A stretch of DNA of 64,000 nt. It comes from Cryptomeria japonica. Its lineage: Eukaryota > Streptophyta > Pinopsida > Cupressales > Cupressaceae. A model generated the notes under the pieces. The model was not told the origin of the DNA. It saw only the letters and a list, made by a program, of their open reading frames with translations, and searched no databases. A program made the translations under genes and the position numbers. The DNA is taken from positions 372,723,009 to 372,787,008 of the forward strand of contig NC_081415.1 in the NCBI RefSeq assembly GCF_030272615.1, written 5' to 3'. Positions 46,042-56,639 of the stretch are shown here, piece after piece (position 1 is the first letter of the stretch; each line of letters begins with the position of its first letter).

Positions 46042-46841
46042 AATTGGGGCACATTTTGTTAGTTTTAGGGTTTTCTCCTATGGGTTGCATTTCCTCATTT
46101 TCATCTCCAAATCAAGGTGTTTTTCATCTAATCTGACCTATCCTACCCTTACCCCCCTTTTTGGATCATTTGCATGCAGTTTTGAACCAAAATTGAGTTT
46201 CCAATGCACAATTGCGCCTGTGTCAAGGAACCTGTGCCTATGTTATGTAACTTGCACCTGTGTCTCCCTACACAAGCGTAGAAGACTCTACACAAGCGTA
46301 GGATTCACCCTACACAAGCACAGGACTCCTTTTCTGCATCCTCTGTGGGCCCCGCAATGTCCTGCAAGCAAGTTAAATTCATGAAATTGAACACATGGGT
46401 TTTTGAGATACATACCGCTGCTCCTGCATTGTCCGGTCGTCTGAATGTGCATACATGTTCTCCGAGGTGATCTGCCATTGGAATGTTCGTCATCTCTTTG
46501 CAAGTGTCCTTTTCTAGAGCAACAAATTCTCCTCTTGAGCTAGTGCAAATGAGCAATTTTCCCTCTCTTGGTCTCATTTATAGATCTTTGTCAATGCATA
46601 GATGGACGTGCACCCTCTCCATCTTATGTTGGTCATGGTCTTTTGCATCTTTGATTGCTTGTCCTTCGTGCATCCGATCTCCGATTGTCAGTCCGTTCGA
46701 TCCTATCATTTTTATCGATCAATTGGCCTCTTTTGTGCATGTTTTCGGCCAATTCCTCGAGGGGGCATGCATATGTCATTGTCAGTGTCTGGGGCATTTT
46801 TATTATTGTTCTTTGAAACAACACTTAAAATCACATTTTCT
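46042..46841. other. Element C 3' spacer with inverted TGCGCCTGTGT repeats
   Basis: No gene is supported. Between 46211 and 46330 three copies of a gcgcctgtgt-type word are followed by three inverted copies (ctacacaagcgtagg-type). The short plus and minus frames in 46288-46901 lack recognisable features. The stretch probably holds the promoter of the antisense PMD gene. Confidence 0.5.
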
Positions 46842-46856
46842 CAAAGAGGGGCAAAA
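46842..46856 (+). other. Polypurine tract of element C
   Basis: caaagaggggcaaaa directly before the 3' LTR, identical to 21495-21509 in element A. Confidence 0.92.
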
Positions 46857-48319
46857 TGTAGACACCTAAAAATGGTCAACGCTTGCGGGATCGTACTTTA
46901 ACATTTGCGCATTGCCTTATTTTAGGTTTTTGCGTCGCATTAACATTTCTCCTATGTTTCACACTTGGTCTTTATCATTTGTGAGCATCGAGTCATTCTT
47001 CTGCATTCTTCAATCATCTCACTTTCGAATTTGGTCTTGTTGACAACAATCTCCAGTCATGATTTTAATCGATCTTATCTTATTACATCAATGTGCATGC
47101 TCATTTGTCATTATTTTGGACATCGTCAATCCTAATTAGGGTTTTGTCCTCCTATCAATCTTGCGATCGATTTATTATCGATCATTGTCCTCTTATCAAT
47201 CTTGTCATCTGGTGATCGATTCGTCATCGATCGTGGTCATTTTCAATCTTGTCATCTTGCAATTTATTTTGTCATCGATTCTTGTCCTCTTGTCAATCTT
47301 GTCATTTTGTGATCGATTTGTCATCGATCGTTGTTTGTCTCAATTATGTCAATTTGGATCAATTAGTCATTGTTCCTTGTCAATTGGCGCATTTATCAAT
47401 TAAATCATTTATCGCATTGGTCCTTTGTTAATCAGAATCATGATCGAGTCAATTATCTTTCATCAAGACCTAATTCATCTTCTAGGGTTTCGTGATTTAA
47501 TCATTTAACCTGGTTTGTCATTTCCCTCTTTAGGATTAATAAATTATTTATTTATCCTAAGTCTTCTCATCACAATTAAATGTTCATTTAATTGGCTAAT
47601 TATTCCTCTTTGTGAATTAATTAATGAATGACAAATTATTAATTAATTTACCTAATTTCTAATTTCCATCAATTTCTTAATTCCTAAATTCTTAATTCTC
47701 TAATTTCCTAATTTCAATTTCCTCCCATTTCTCTCCTAAATTCATGGAAATGACATAGAAGTTTGTCATAATTTGTCATAATTGACAATCAATCAATTTT
47801 TGACATAGAAGTTGTCATAATTTGTCATAAATCATCAATCAACAAATTTTCAATAGAAAGTGCATAATTTGTCATAATTGACATAATTGATTTGCAATTT
47901 CCATTTGAATTGAATCATACTAATCTTGTCATCTCTCCAATTTTTCTATAAATTGGATGAATTTCTTCAATCAAACCCCTTGATTCTTAATCCCTAATCA
48001 GATTATCGAATTTCTAATCACTTTGTCAAATCACGCTTCGAGTACTCTTGTGCCAATGTCAATCTTGCTTTCACATTAGGTTTATGCACTTGAAGGTGAG
48101 ATCCACAACAAAGGCTATTTGGAGAAGAAAGAAGGACAATAGAGCCGCATGAAGGAAGCATTCAGATCTGCATTTGGTTTGCATAGTCTTTAGTTTTGAA
48201 TGTTTCATTTTCATGTCTTTATTGAGTGTGTTAGGATAGATCATTGCATTTGAGCTTTCGTGATTGAGCTAATGAGTAATTTTTATATTGCTTTGATGAT
48301 TTCCGATTTCCTAGCTACA
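46857..48319 (+). repeat. 3' LTR of element C
   Basis: 1,463-bp partner of 35511-36998. The tandem array is at 47156-47345 and the TATA box at 47946-47954. It is followed by the duplication CTAAG. Confidence 0.95.
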
Positions 48320-48324
48320 CTAAG

Positions 48325-48580
48325 TAGTCACTCGTTATTATATATTCAACATATATTCTAAGATGATAATCATGCATTCTGAACTACATGAATATCCTCT
48401 TTAATAAAATAAATCACATGTACAAGGTTATTGGGAATTGATCGAGTCCAATAGTAAAGTACAATAGGTAAAGATAGTGTATATATATCTCATACTAAGT
48501 AGTCACTCATTATTATATATTCAATATATATTCAAAGATGATAATCATGCATTCCAGACTACATGAATATCCTCTTTTAT
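48325..48580. repeat. Tandem duplication in the CACTA element interrupted by element C
   Basis: The sequence catactaagtagtcactc exists intact at 48491-48508. The same stretch is split by element C into 35502-35510 and 48320 onwards. The period is about 175 bp. The second unit therefore shows the target before insertion. Confidence 0.85.
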
Positions 48581-50897
48581 AGCATTGTTTTGCTGGTCCG
48601 TTAATAACCAAGGAAGCTCACTTATATTAATCTGGTCTCCACGGCTATTTGATTGAATGACATTTATCATTGCATGATTGGAATCCTGAATGTCACTACA
48701 TATTTTGACATTTTTTTCTTTGTCATGCCTTCCATCCAATATTTTCCATAATGTCTCTATTATATTCATTCCAATATGCATAGTATCAAACAAATGCACA
48801 ATTTGTAACTGCTAGTAGTAGGGAAACCTACTAAATTGTCGGGGATAACTTTTTAGTCCCTTAGGAAGGTGGTCATTTATGCCTTCATGACCTTCATGAT
48901 CATCAATCACATCATTAGTAAACAAAACAAAATAGAAAAGATGTTTTATGACAAACCATTAGATGGAATGACATTACCTTGATGATTAATTCTATTATAT
49001 TCCAACTTCCATAGGTGAGGTGTCATTCTTCGTGGCTTTGATGTAATCTCTTCTTTCCCATTGAAAAGATATTTTTTAGTATTTTGATACTTATGATTTT
49101 TGTGGAGAAAGTGCCTATACTCATCAAACACTTGCTTTCCTAAACTTTTTGAATGACGAGATTTCATCTTTGGACCACAAACAGGACATGCAAATTTTCC
49201 ATTTGTTTGAAGACCTACAAGATAATGTATAATTGGATTAAATATGATAATTTTTTGAATTATAATGTTCATGCACAACTTAAACACTATAACATACCAC
49301 AAAAATGTGTTAGCCCTGGGGCATCGTGTATTGTCCATAGAAGCATCACATGGAATTGAAATTGTCTTTGTCCTATTGGTCTAGAGACGTCATACATAGT
49401 GACACCATTCCATAACTCCAACAACTCGTGGATAAGAGGCTCGATATATAAATTCATACCTTTAACCTGGCACTTACCTAATTGAATAAACAAAAACATT
49501 ACATAATTATTATGATCATTTTACTACAATATTTATAACTAAATGTAGATGACTATATTTAAATAATAAAATACGTGGAACAATCATTGCCAACATTATG
49601 TGCTCCCTCTTTATTGACATCCATGGAGGAATGCTATTGTTGATAACAAAAACAGGCCACACTGAGTAAACAGATCTCATCTCTCCAAATGGATTGACAC
49701 CGTCCACTGCCAATGAAAGGCTGAGATTACAAGGTTCTTCTTTAAAGTGTGGCCACTTTCCTCTATGTCCATAAATGCTGAACCATCCACAGGCATTCGA
49801 ATAATGTCATCTTGAATTCTATTGTGTGCATGGTAATCCATAAATTGTGCCAAGCTAGTGCACTTGAATAATCATTGCATATGTGGAATAATGGGAATAT
49901 AGCGAAGAACCTTGTGAGGAACCCTTTTTGTTATTTGATCTATTTGATATCTACTGATATGACATCTAGGGTATTCCGTTCAAAATTCATGTTGTTTGTG
50001 ATATATAATATGATCATTGGGACAAGCATCTATTGCTTGATACTCCATTCCAATATCTTTCATAATGGCAGATAATTCTCGGTATGAGGGAGGTAGAATA
50101 TTTGATGGTGGTAACAAAAACTCACCTATCAATCTACAAAAAAAATAAAATTTGTTAATATAAATAATATTAATGGTACAACATGATTCACCATTTATTA
50201 TGACATATATAATGACATACCTTAACATATGTGAGATTGTTATGTTGGATAAACCATTCATAACCTTCAAGTTCACCAACAACAATACAACAGAGAGAAG
50301 AGTTGTCTGCAAGCCTTCATAAAGGGCCTCAGATGCCTTCTCAAGTAGAGGGACATCATGAAAAACATCAAGGTCATCTTCATCATCATGATCAGCTGCA
50401 CGAGTACTAAATGTGTCATGGATCAATGTATTTGTACCATCATCTTCAATTGTGTTTTGCGGCTCATGATCGTCATCTTCCATGGGATCATTATCTTCAG
50501 CTTTGATATTCACACCTCCATGTTCATCCACTTTGAAAACCATATTCTTTGGGTTGTGTTGATCCATATCATGTGCTCTGGGGTGCTCGACCTATATAAA
50601 ATTGATAAACATAAATAAACCATGATCACGATCTCATCATCAAGTGATTTATTATGTATATAAATTGTTAAAATGATATAATGAAAAACTTACGAATGGA
50701 TGATAATCATGTCCACCTTCAATGTGACCATACAACCTACAATGTTTCTTAGCTATTTTGATTAGAAGTCTTCTAGTCTTTAACCCCTTACAAATTTTGC
50801 AAGGACAATAACATTTTCCATCACCTTTTCTTTTCAAGTTAGATCACAATCTAGCAATTGTCTCCTTATTTTGTTGTTCGTTGATATTGTCTGACAT
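48545..50897 (-). pseudogene. CACTA transposase (TNP2-type), C-terminal half missing
   Basis: Six phase-consistent exons can be read: 50897-50694 (transposase-associated Cys domain, KCYCPCKICKG), 50591-50221 (acidic, then LLLVNLKVMNGLSN), 50133-49575 (QAIDACPND, then AVDGVNPFGEMRSVYSVWPVF, IPPWMSIKREHIMLAM), 49477-49298 (YIEPLIHELLELWNGVTMYD), 49214-48978 (GKFACPVCG) and about 48905-48545 (LFDTMHIGMNIIETLW). Donors GTAAGT and GTATGT and AG acceptors are visible. Defects are a TGA in exon 1, stops and a frameshift near 49780 in exon 3 and a TAG in exon 6. The part after 48545 is not found, so the gene is truncated. It would have cut and moved the element. Confidence 0.85.
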
Positions 50898-53800
50898 AGT
50901 CTTTCTTCACAAGCAAGAAAATCAGGCTATAGAACTAGTTATATAGAAGTTGAAATGTTAGTTATCAAATCACGTTTCAGTATAATGTACCAAATTAAAT
51001 TACTTGAAAATGGAAATTATCGTCATTGAACCAAAACCATTTAACTCTTCTTTTTCATTTGAAAACATATCTAATGGATTTGTGGTATGCAATCCTTGTA
51101 TCATATCTTAAGTTGACTAATGTCTAATTGGGGTAATCCATGAGTGTCTAATATGAATTCAGTATCCTAAACATTAGAGAGACCTTATCTGACTTGCCTA
51201 ATCAATGTGGTTGCTGTCCTAATATGAAATACTGAGTTCTACCCTTTCCTCTGCATCAAACTTCTCACATCATGTTTCTTCAACAAAACACACTAATAAG
51301 AATTGAGTCAAAACCATGAGGATAGGGTCAAGTGTCATGACAACTAATCATAATACATGAAGACGGGGTTCACACATAAGTGTTGGCTCTCAATAATGCC
51401 ACACTTCCAAAATTGTCAGTCTCAAGACTTCTTCTATTGGGTAAACACTCATTGATGGCCACAAGGCCAAACCAATGTATGTAGGCTTCAAACTCCTTAC
51501 TCTAGGCTTGGAGGACCCTACACAAGGTCTATGAACAATCACTTGGTATTACAATAGAAAGAGCCTTCCTCTAGAACTTTGTTTACAACACACACATCAT
51601 TGGTAATAATTGTTATGATGGATGGTCTATTAGGACGGTAAATAAAATGCTTATTCTTTTTCCACCCTTTGAAACTACAACAAGGTATTTGACTTGGCAA
51701 GGTCCCCACACATCACTTCAACAATAAACATTAGGCAAATCAACCTTTTGCCTTCTCGATGCATTTTTTTTGGTCTTTCACTAGTTTTCTCAGTCCGATA
51801 CATAGGGATATCAGACCTTTCATGGCATCATCACACGTGCCTTCCAATATGTAGTCCTTTCATATTTTAGGTGCCCAAACACTATGTTGTTGTTAAGTAT
51901 TGATGTAGTCTTAAGAAATCTCATGACTCCATTACATGTCCACACTTGGGTTTACAAACACAACCCTGTCAAAACAAAAACAATATCACTAGTAAAACTA
52001 TGATTGTGACAATCAATACCCTTAGGACAGTCATAAAAATTTAATCTATTTCATTTGGTTTTGATCAACAAACCCTTCCAAAGGTTGCATAGGGTCGCCT
52101 CACCCATCTCTCTATCATCAACGACTTCAAAATACCAATCACTTGGTCTTCCCACCAAATTTTTCACTCTTACTGCCTTTTACTATCTGATACATAGAGA
52201 TATCAGACTATCCTCATGCCCAAACACGTACCAAATCTAATTTGGAGCCCTGCACACAACATAATATGATACATAGCATGAACAAAGGCCTTCCCACACA
52301 TTTGGGTGAATATATATGCATGGGAGACCAAACTATACATTATTTACTCCTCTCGGTAAACACTAGGCAGGGTTTTGACATTTTTTGGAAAAACTATGAT
52401 ATCTTTTTTAAAGCACTATGAAATCTCATCTCTATTATGCTTTAATGGATGCCACATCCTATTACGAACCTCACATTTTGGCACTGGCAGAAAGGATTCT
52501 AGCAAAGGTAATGGAATATGGCTTTTAAATCTACCAATTGTCATTCCATCTTGTGCATATGTCTTTTACATGTAGAAGAAATAAATTTGATAATTAGGCC
52601 ATACGGTGGATGATAAGTGAAGGATTTTTTATACTAAAGGTGTGGCACTAGTGGCTTTGGTACATGAAGGTGAGTAGAGGTTGTGGAAGGAGAAATGGTG
52701 GAGGTTGGATCTATGGTAGTGGGAGTAGATGTTATTTATGCATGAAAACATTAAGCTAATACTCATAAAATAGCTAGGAATCCAACTTAAGGCATTCTAT
52801 TTCTTAAGGCATTCTTGTTGGGGTTGCATTAGATAGCCACTCAGTAGTTTGCAACAAATGGTTTTCTGGAGAGTTCTTGCAGATTTTAAAGCTTTTGTTG
52901 TTGTTTTCATAGAAAATCGTGGGCAAGTTTATGGGCCTCCTTTAATTTGATGTGAATTAAGGGTTGCGTGAAACACATTCTTAAGATCTGTCAACAAAGG
53001 TCAATCTTGGATGTGCCCCATTTTTTTTGGTACCATAACCTTGACACTTTGTCCATTGGTATCATGGTCTAACTTATTATTTGAATATGTTGTGCACTTT
53101 TTAAAGTGTCTCCTTACTCCACATACCTTGAAATTTGTACCCTAGGTGAATAACTTGATGTAATTGGGATAAGTGATCATTTCAAGTATTAATAAATGTG
53201 GTTAAATGAGGTCAAGACTCAATTTTGAGGGAAATAAATTTGAATCTTTTTGCTGCCCCTAGTTTTGACATGGCTAAGCTAAGTCAAGATTCATTAATTT
53301 TAAGTTGAAAGCATTCAAATTATCTGTTTGTTCCTAATTTTATTGTTAATAGTAGTTTCAATAAGGATTTGTGGGAAAACTAAATGTTTGGTGTTGAATT
53401 AAGTGGAATTTCAGGCATGAAGTGCAGAGTGGGAAATATTTGTGAGTGTTTTTACAAATAAGTTAATCTAGATCAAATTTGATTTGGTTGAGAGCAATGC
53501 ATTTTGTGAGGGATTCACCTGTTAAATTAGCTCACAAAAGAGTTCATTATCTCCCCTAACATATTTTAACTTACTCTTTCACCATTAAATCCTTCATCAC
53601 TTACCTCCCTATCTTATCCTAACCCACACCTCATAACCTTATACCTCTTAGCTTCCATTTATACCACCTTCCTATCACGGTATGCTTATCCTCCCTTCCA
53701 AAAAATTGACAAAAAATGGCACTCAATCACTACAAAGTGGTTTGACAGTCTTGTAGCAGGGAGTTTCTATCACAACCATATATACTAGCATCCATACCCA

Positions 53801-54389
53801 AGGTAAGCTCCTCAGCTAGAGCCTATGTTCAGGCCACTTCCAATGGATGTCAGATACAAGAGTGGTACAATCTGTGTTCTTTCCTATTTGATCACGCAGG
53901 TTTAGGTCATCCCGAACCTTAATTAGGGTCTACCCTAAGAGGTTATGCCTATAAAGAGGATAAAGAGGATAATTGATCATTTCATTTGATCAACCATCCA
54001 AATCAATCTTATTTTTCTCTTTTTCTACCAGACTGAATATGAGCTAGGGAAAAAAAAATTATGAGTAGGAAAATTCATTATAATAAAGATAAAACTTGAT
54101 CATCAACCAACACAAATGAAACCTCCTATGTATATTTCAAACAATTTCATCACTACATAAAACAAATTCGACACATTATCAAAAATGTAATAATTTTTTC
54201 TTCAAGAAAACATTGCTTGAATGAATTGGTTGATTACCCTACCTTTTTTCTTCAACCGGATATTGGCGGCACCGCAATCCAGAATTGTTTCCCTCCTTGT
54301 AATGCCCAATTTTTTTGTGAATATCGTAGAGGTCGATGGGATGCAGAGGCGGGATTAATGTTTATCAAATGACTTGGTTTTTTTTTTTT
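50898..54389. other. CACTA right arm, no gene recognised
   Basis: About 3.5 kb of AT-rich sequence upstream of the transposase start. Frames such as 52055-52240 and 52375-52575 have no recognisable feature. The word gatacatagggatatcag recurs at about 51795 and 52190 in variants. The region may contain the promoter, a decayed second gene or unrelated insertions; I could not resolve these. Confidence 0.45.
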
Positions 54390-54610
54390 TTTAAGTAATG
54401 CTCGCGATCGTCAGAATTTTGACGAACGTGGGCACTTTTTCAAAGAATACAAATTTCATTGCCAATTCCTTCTCCATCAAAACAAAATGTTGAATTATTG
54501 TCGGAATTCCGATGAATGCGGGCATTTTAAAAATAAAAAATCAAATTTGGTCACAATATGCCTTCTTCGTCGGAAACCTTCGTCGGAATTTTAGGCCAAA
54601 TGTATTAGTG
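54390..54610. repeat. Right terminal and subterminal repeats of the CACTA element
   Basis: Words with cgtcg or tcgtcgga (cgatcgtcag, gtcggaattccgatg, tcgtcggaaaccttcgtcgg) cluster before the terminal TAGTG at 54606-54610. A 16-base T run lies at 54376. They match the motif type at the left end. Confidence 0.75.
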
Positions 54611-54967
54611 AAGGCTATTGAAGATGAGACCTACCAAAGTTTGCTTGATAAGCAGATCATGTTTCTTTCTCAATTGGAAGAAATAAGGGTTGAGGTGGTA
54701 TATCATATTTCTGCTCAACAAAGTCAGGTGAAGGCACTATTTGATAAGAAGGCAATATCTCATGAGTTCACTATAGGTGATCAATTCTTTCTATGGGATA
54801 AGAGGAGAGAACCAAAAGGGATGCACGAGAAGTTTGATTCCCTATGGATGAGCCCCTTCACCATTCATCAAGTTTGTGGAGAGAATAGATATTTGCTCGC
54901 ATATGCTGATGGAACTATGTTCTCACTTCCTTGCAGTGGAGAACATCTCAAGCTTTTCACTCAATAA
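54611..54967 (+). pseudogene. Element B integrase, C-terminal part after the CACTA insertion
   Basis: The frame continues exactly from 34511 with AIEDETYQSLLDKQIMFLSQ, then the chromodomain-free gypsy C-terminal fold FTIGDQFFLWDKRREPKG, then WMSPFTIHQVCGENRYLLAY, and ends GEHLKLFTQ with TAA. This 119-codon stretch has no stop. The 158 bp to the next LTR is untranslated. Confidence 0.92.
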
Positions 54968-55304
54968 GGAGCTTTACAAAGATTTTGTAAATGTAAATTT
55001 TTGTACATATATCTTTTTGTGTTGTCTTTTTGTCGCCTAACTCTATAGCCCAATGGATATAGGCATTTGGAGTTCTAGATTCTAAAAACTTCAAGTGGTG
55101 AAGTTTGTTCCCCAGTAGAGCCAACTGTTGTCACTGATTTCAGTTGAACTTAAATCATGAGGCAGCCCTACGAAACTTGTTTGTTTGTACCTCATGTACT
55201 CTAAGGATGACCAATTTACCTTGTAAGTTGTGCCTCTTTTTTGCATAATTAGCCTTTTGTCTTTTTATTTTTTAAGTTAGATTTATTTTCAGTTTTTCCC
55301 TGCA

Positions 55305-56515
55305 AGTCAAGCTTTAAAACCCGACCTGCAGGCATTTGCTTTCAACTGGTAGGTCGGGTTTTAAAGTTAGACCTGTAGGGTTGGTCTTGCATGTGTAGTG
55401 CAAGTCAAAATTTAAAGTCTGACCTGCAGGTCTTTTGTCCATGCACATTGGGTTTTATTTTTCAATGTGCAGGGGTCTTAGGCATGCATGTCAGGGTTTT
55501 TTCCCCGACGTGCAGTTCTGATTTTGCATGAGCTTAGTGTAGGTCGGGGTTTTTTCCCTGACCTGCGGGTCTTTCTTCATGTAGGTTAGGGTAAATTCCC
55601 CAACTTTCATGGCATGCATTGAGCATTAATTTCACTTTTAATGCTTTATTAAACACATTTTTTATGTTTTATTTATCAGTTTAATCTACTAAGTTTGCAT
55701 TCTTGAGCTCTGCGATGTGGATTTTCTCCGAGTAGGTGCGAGAGCTTGTGATTTCAATAAATTCTTGGTCATTTCTTTTCAATCTTTTGCGGTTCTGAAG
55801 TAAGTTGGGGTTGTTTTTCTTTATGTTTACCTTCTTTTCGAGTTAGTATCTTTAGTTTTTAGGGTTTTGCTTTTTTTTAGTGGGTTTTTGGTTGTACAAC
55901 TCGACACCCTATCTTCCTTGTCCTTGTTTTCTTGTGTAGGTCAGAATTCAAATTTTGACTTGCACAACCATTTTTCTTTTCTTCCCCCAAATGGTAGGCT
56001 AGGATTTAAATCCTGACCTACCCTTTGGGTCTCTCTTGTGGGTAGTCGGGATTTAAATCCTAGCTTTTCATTTGATTACTGCTTGCATGTTTAGCATGTC
56101 GAGAAATTTTTCCCAACATGCACGATGACCTACCTTTAGGTGCATGTTGGGTTTTAAAACCTAACATGCCTTTTTGCTTGCTCTTCCTACTTCCCTGCAT
56201 GTCGGTGTTTATTTTCCAACATGCGAGGAAGGTTACTCTTCTTCGCAGGTCAGGATTTTTTTCCTGATATGCGAAGAGCAGTACCTTCCCTTACACATTG
56301 AGTTTTAAAACTCGACGTGTCAGCTTGTTATGCTGATGTGTAGGTTAGGAAATTTTTCCTGACCTACGAGGTGTCCTACCCATTTGCATATCAGGTTTTA
56401 AATCTCGATATGTTAGATCTTATGTTTTTTCTTTCACATCGGGTTTTAAAACCTGATGTGGAGTTTTGGCCTTCCTTTGTGCAGGTCAGGTTTTAAAACA
56501 CGACCAACAAAGTTT
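55305..56515 (+). repeat. Array of short palindromes, LTR copy 2
   Basis: The same series as 23195-24333, plus one more unit near 56480 (gcaggtcaggttttaaaa and acgac). Good examples here are gcatgttgggtttt with aaaacctaacatgc (13 of 14) near 56142, and ggtaggctaggattt with aaatcctgacctacc (13 of 15) near 55995. Units that are degenerate in one LTR are often better paired in the other. Confidence 0.88.
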
Positions 56516-56639
56516 TATTCAATTTTTCTCCTAAGGCATTTTTGGTTCCTGGAACTCGTTCTGATCAACAAATTGGTTACTCTAATGATGCCGATTTTTC
56601 AAACACTGATTTTTGGTGTTTAATGTAGATTTTGGTAAA

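Larger units (their letters stand above)
35511..48319 (+). mobile_element. Element C: non-autonomous LTR retrotransposon with antisense PMD gene
   Basis: LTRs at 35511-36998 and 46857-48319 start TGTAGACACC and end CTAGCTACA. They are bounded by an exact duplication CTAAG (35506-35510 and 48320-48324). Inside are a primer-site-like sequence, a 2-kb leader, one long decayed frame of unknown function (39056-41896), A-rich spacers, an antisense PMD gene (46041-44224) and a polypurine tract identical to that of A. I found no gag knuckle, protease, RT, RNase H or integrase in any frame. The LTRs differ at only a few percent by eye, so C is one of the younger insertions. It sits inside the CACTA element. 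Confidence 0.93.
34512..54610 (-). mobile_element. CACTA (En/Spm-type) DNA transposon inserted in the integrase of element B
   Basis: The left end reads CACTAGTACATT. The right end, reversed, reads CACTAATACATT, so the terminal inverted repeats match at 11 of 12 bases. A 3-bp duplication AAG flanks it (34509-34511 and 54611-54613). Removing the element and one AAG restores the element B integrase frame exactly (LTK followed by AIEDETYQ). GTCG-containing subterminal repeats crowd both ends. The transposase lies on the minus strand. The element measures 20.1 kb, of which 12.8 kb is the nested element C. Confidence 0.93.
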
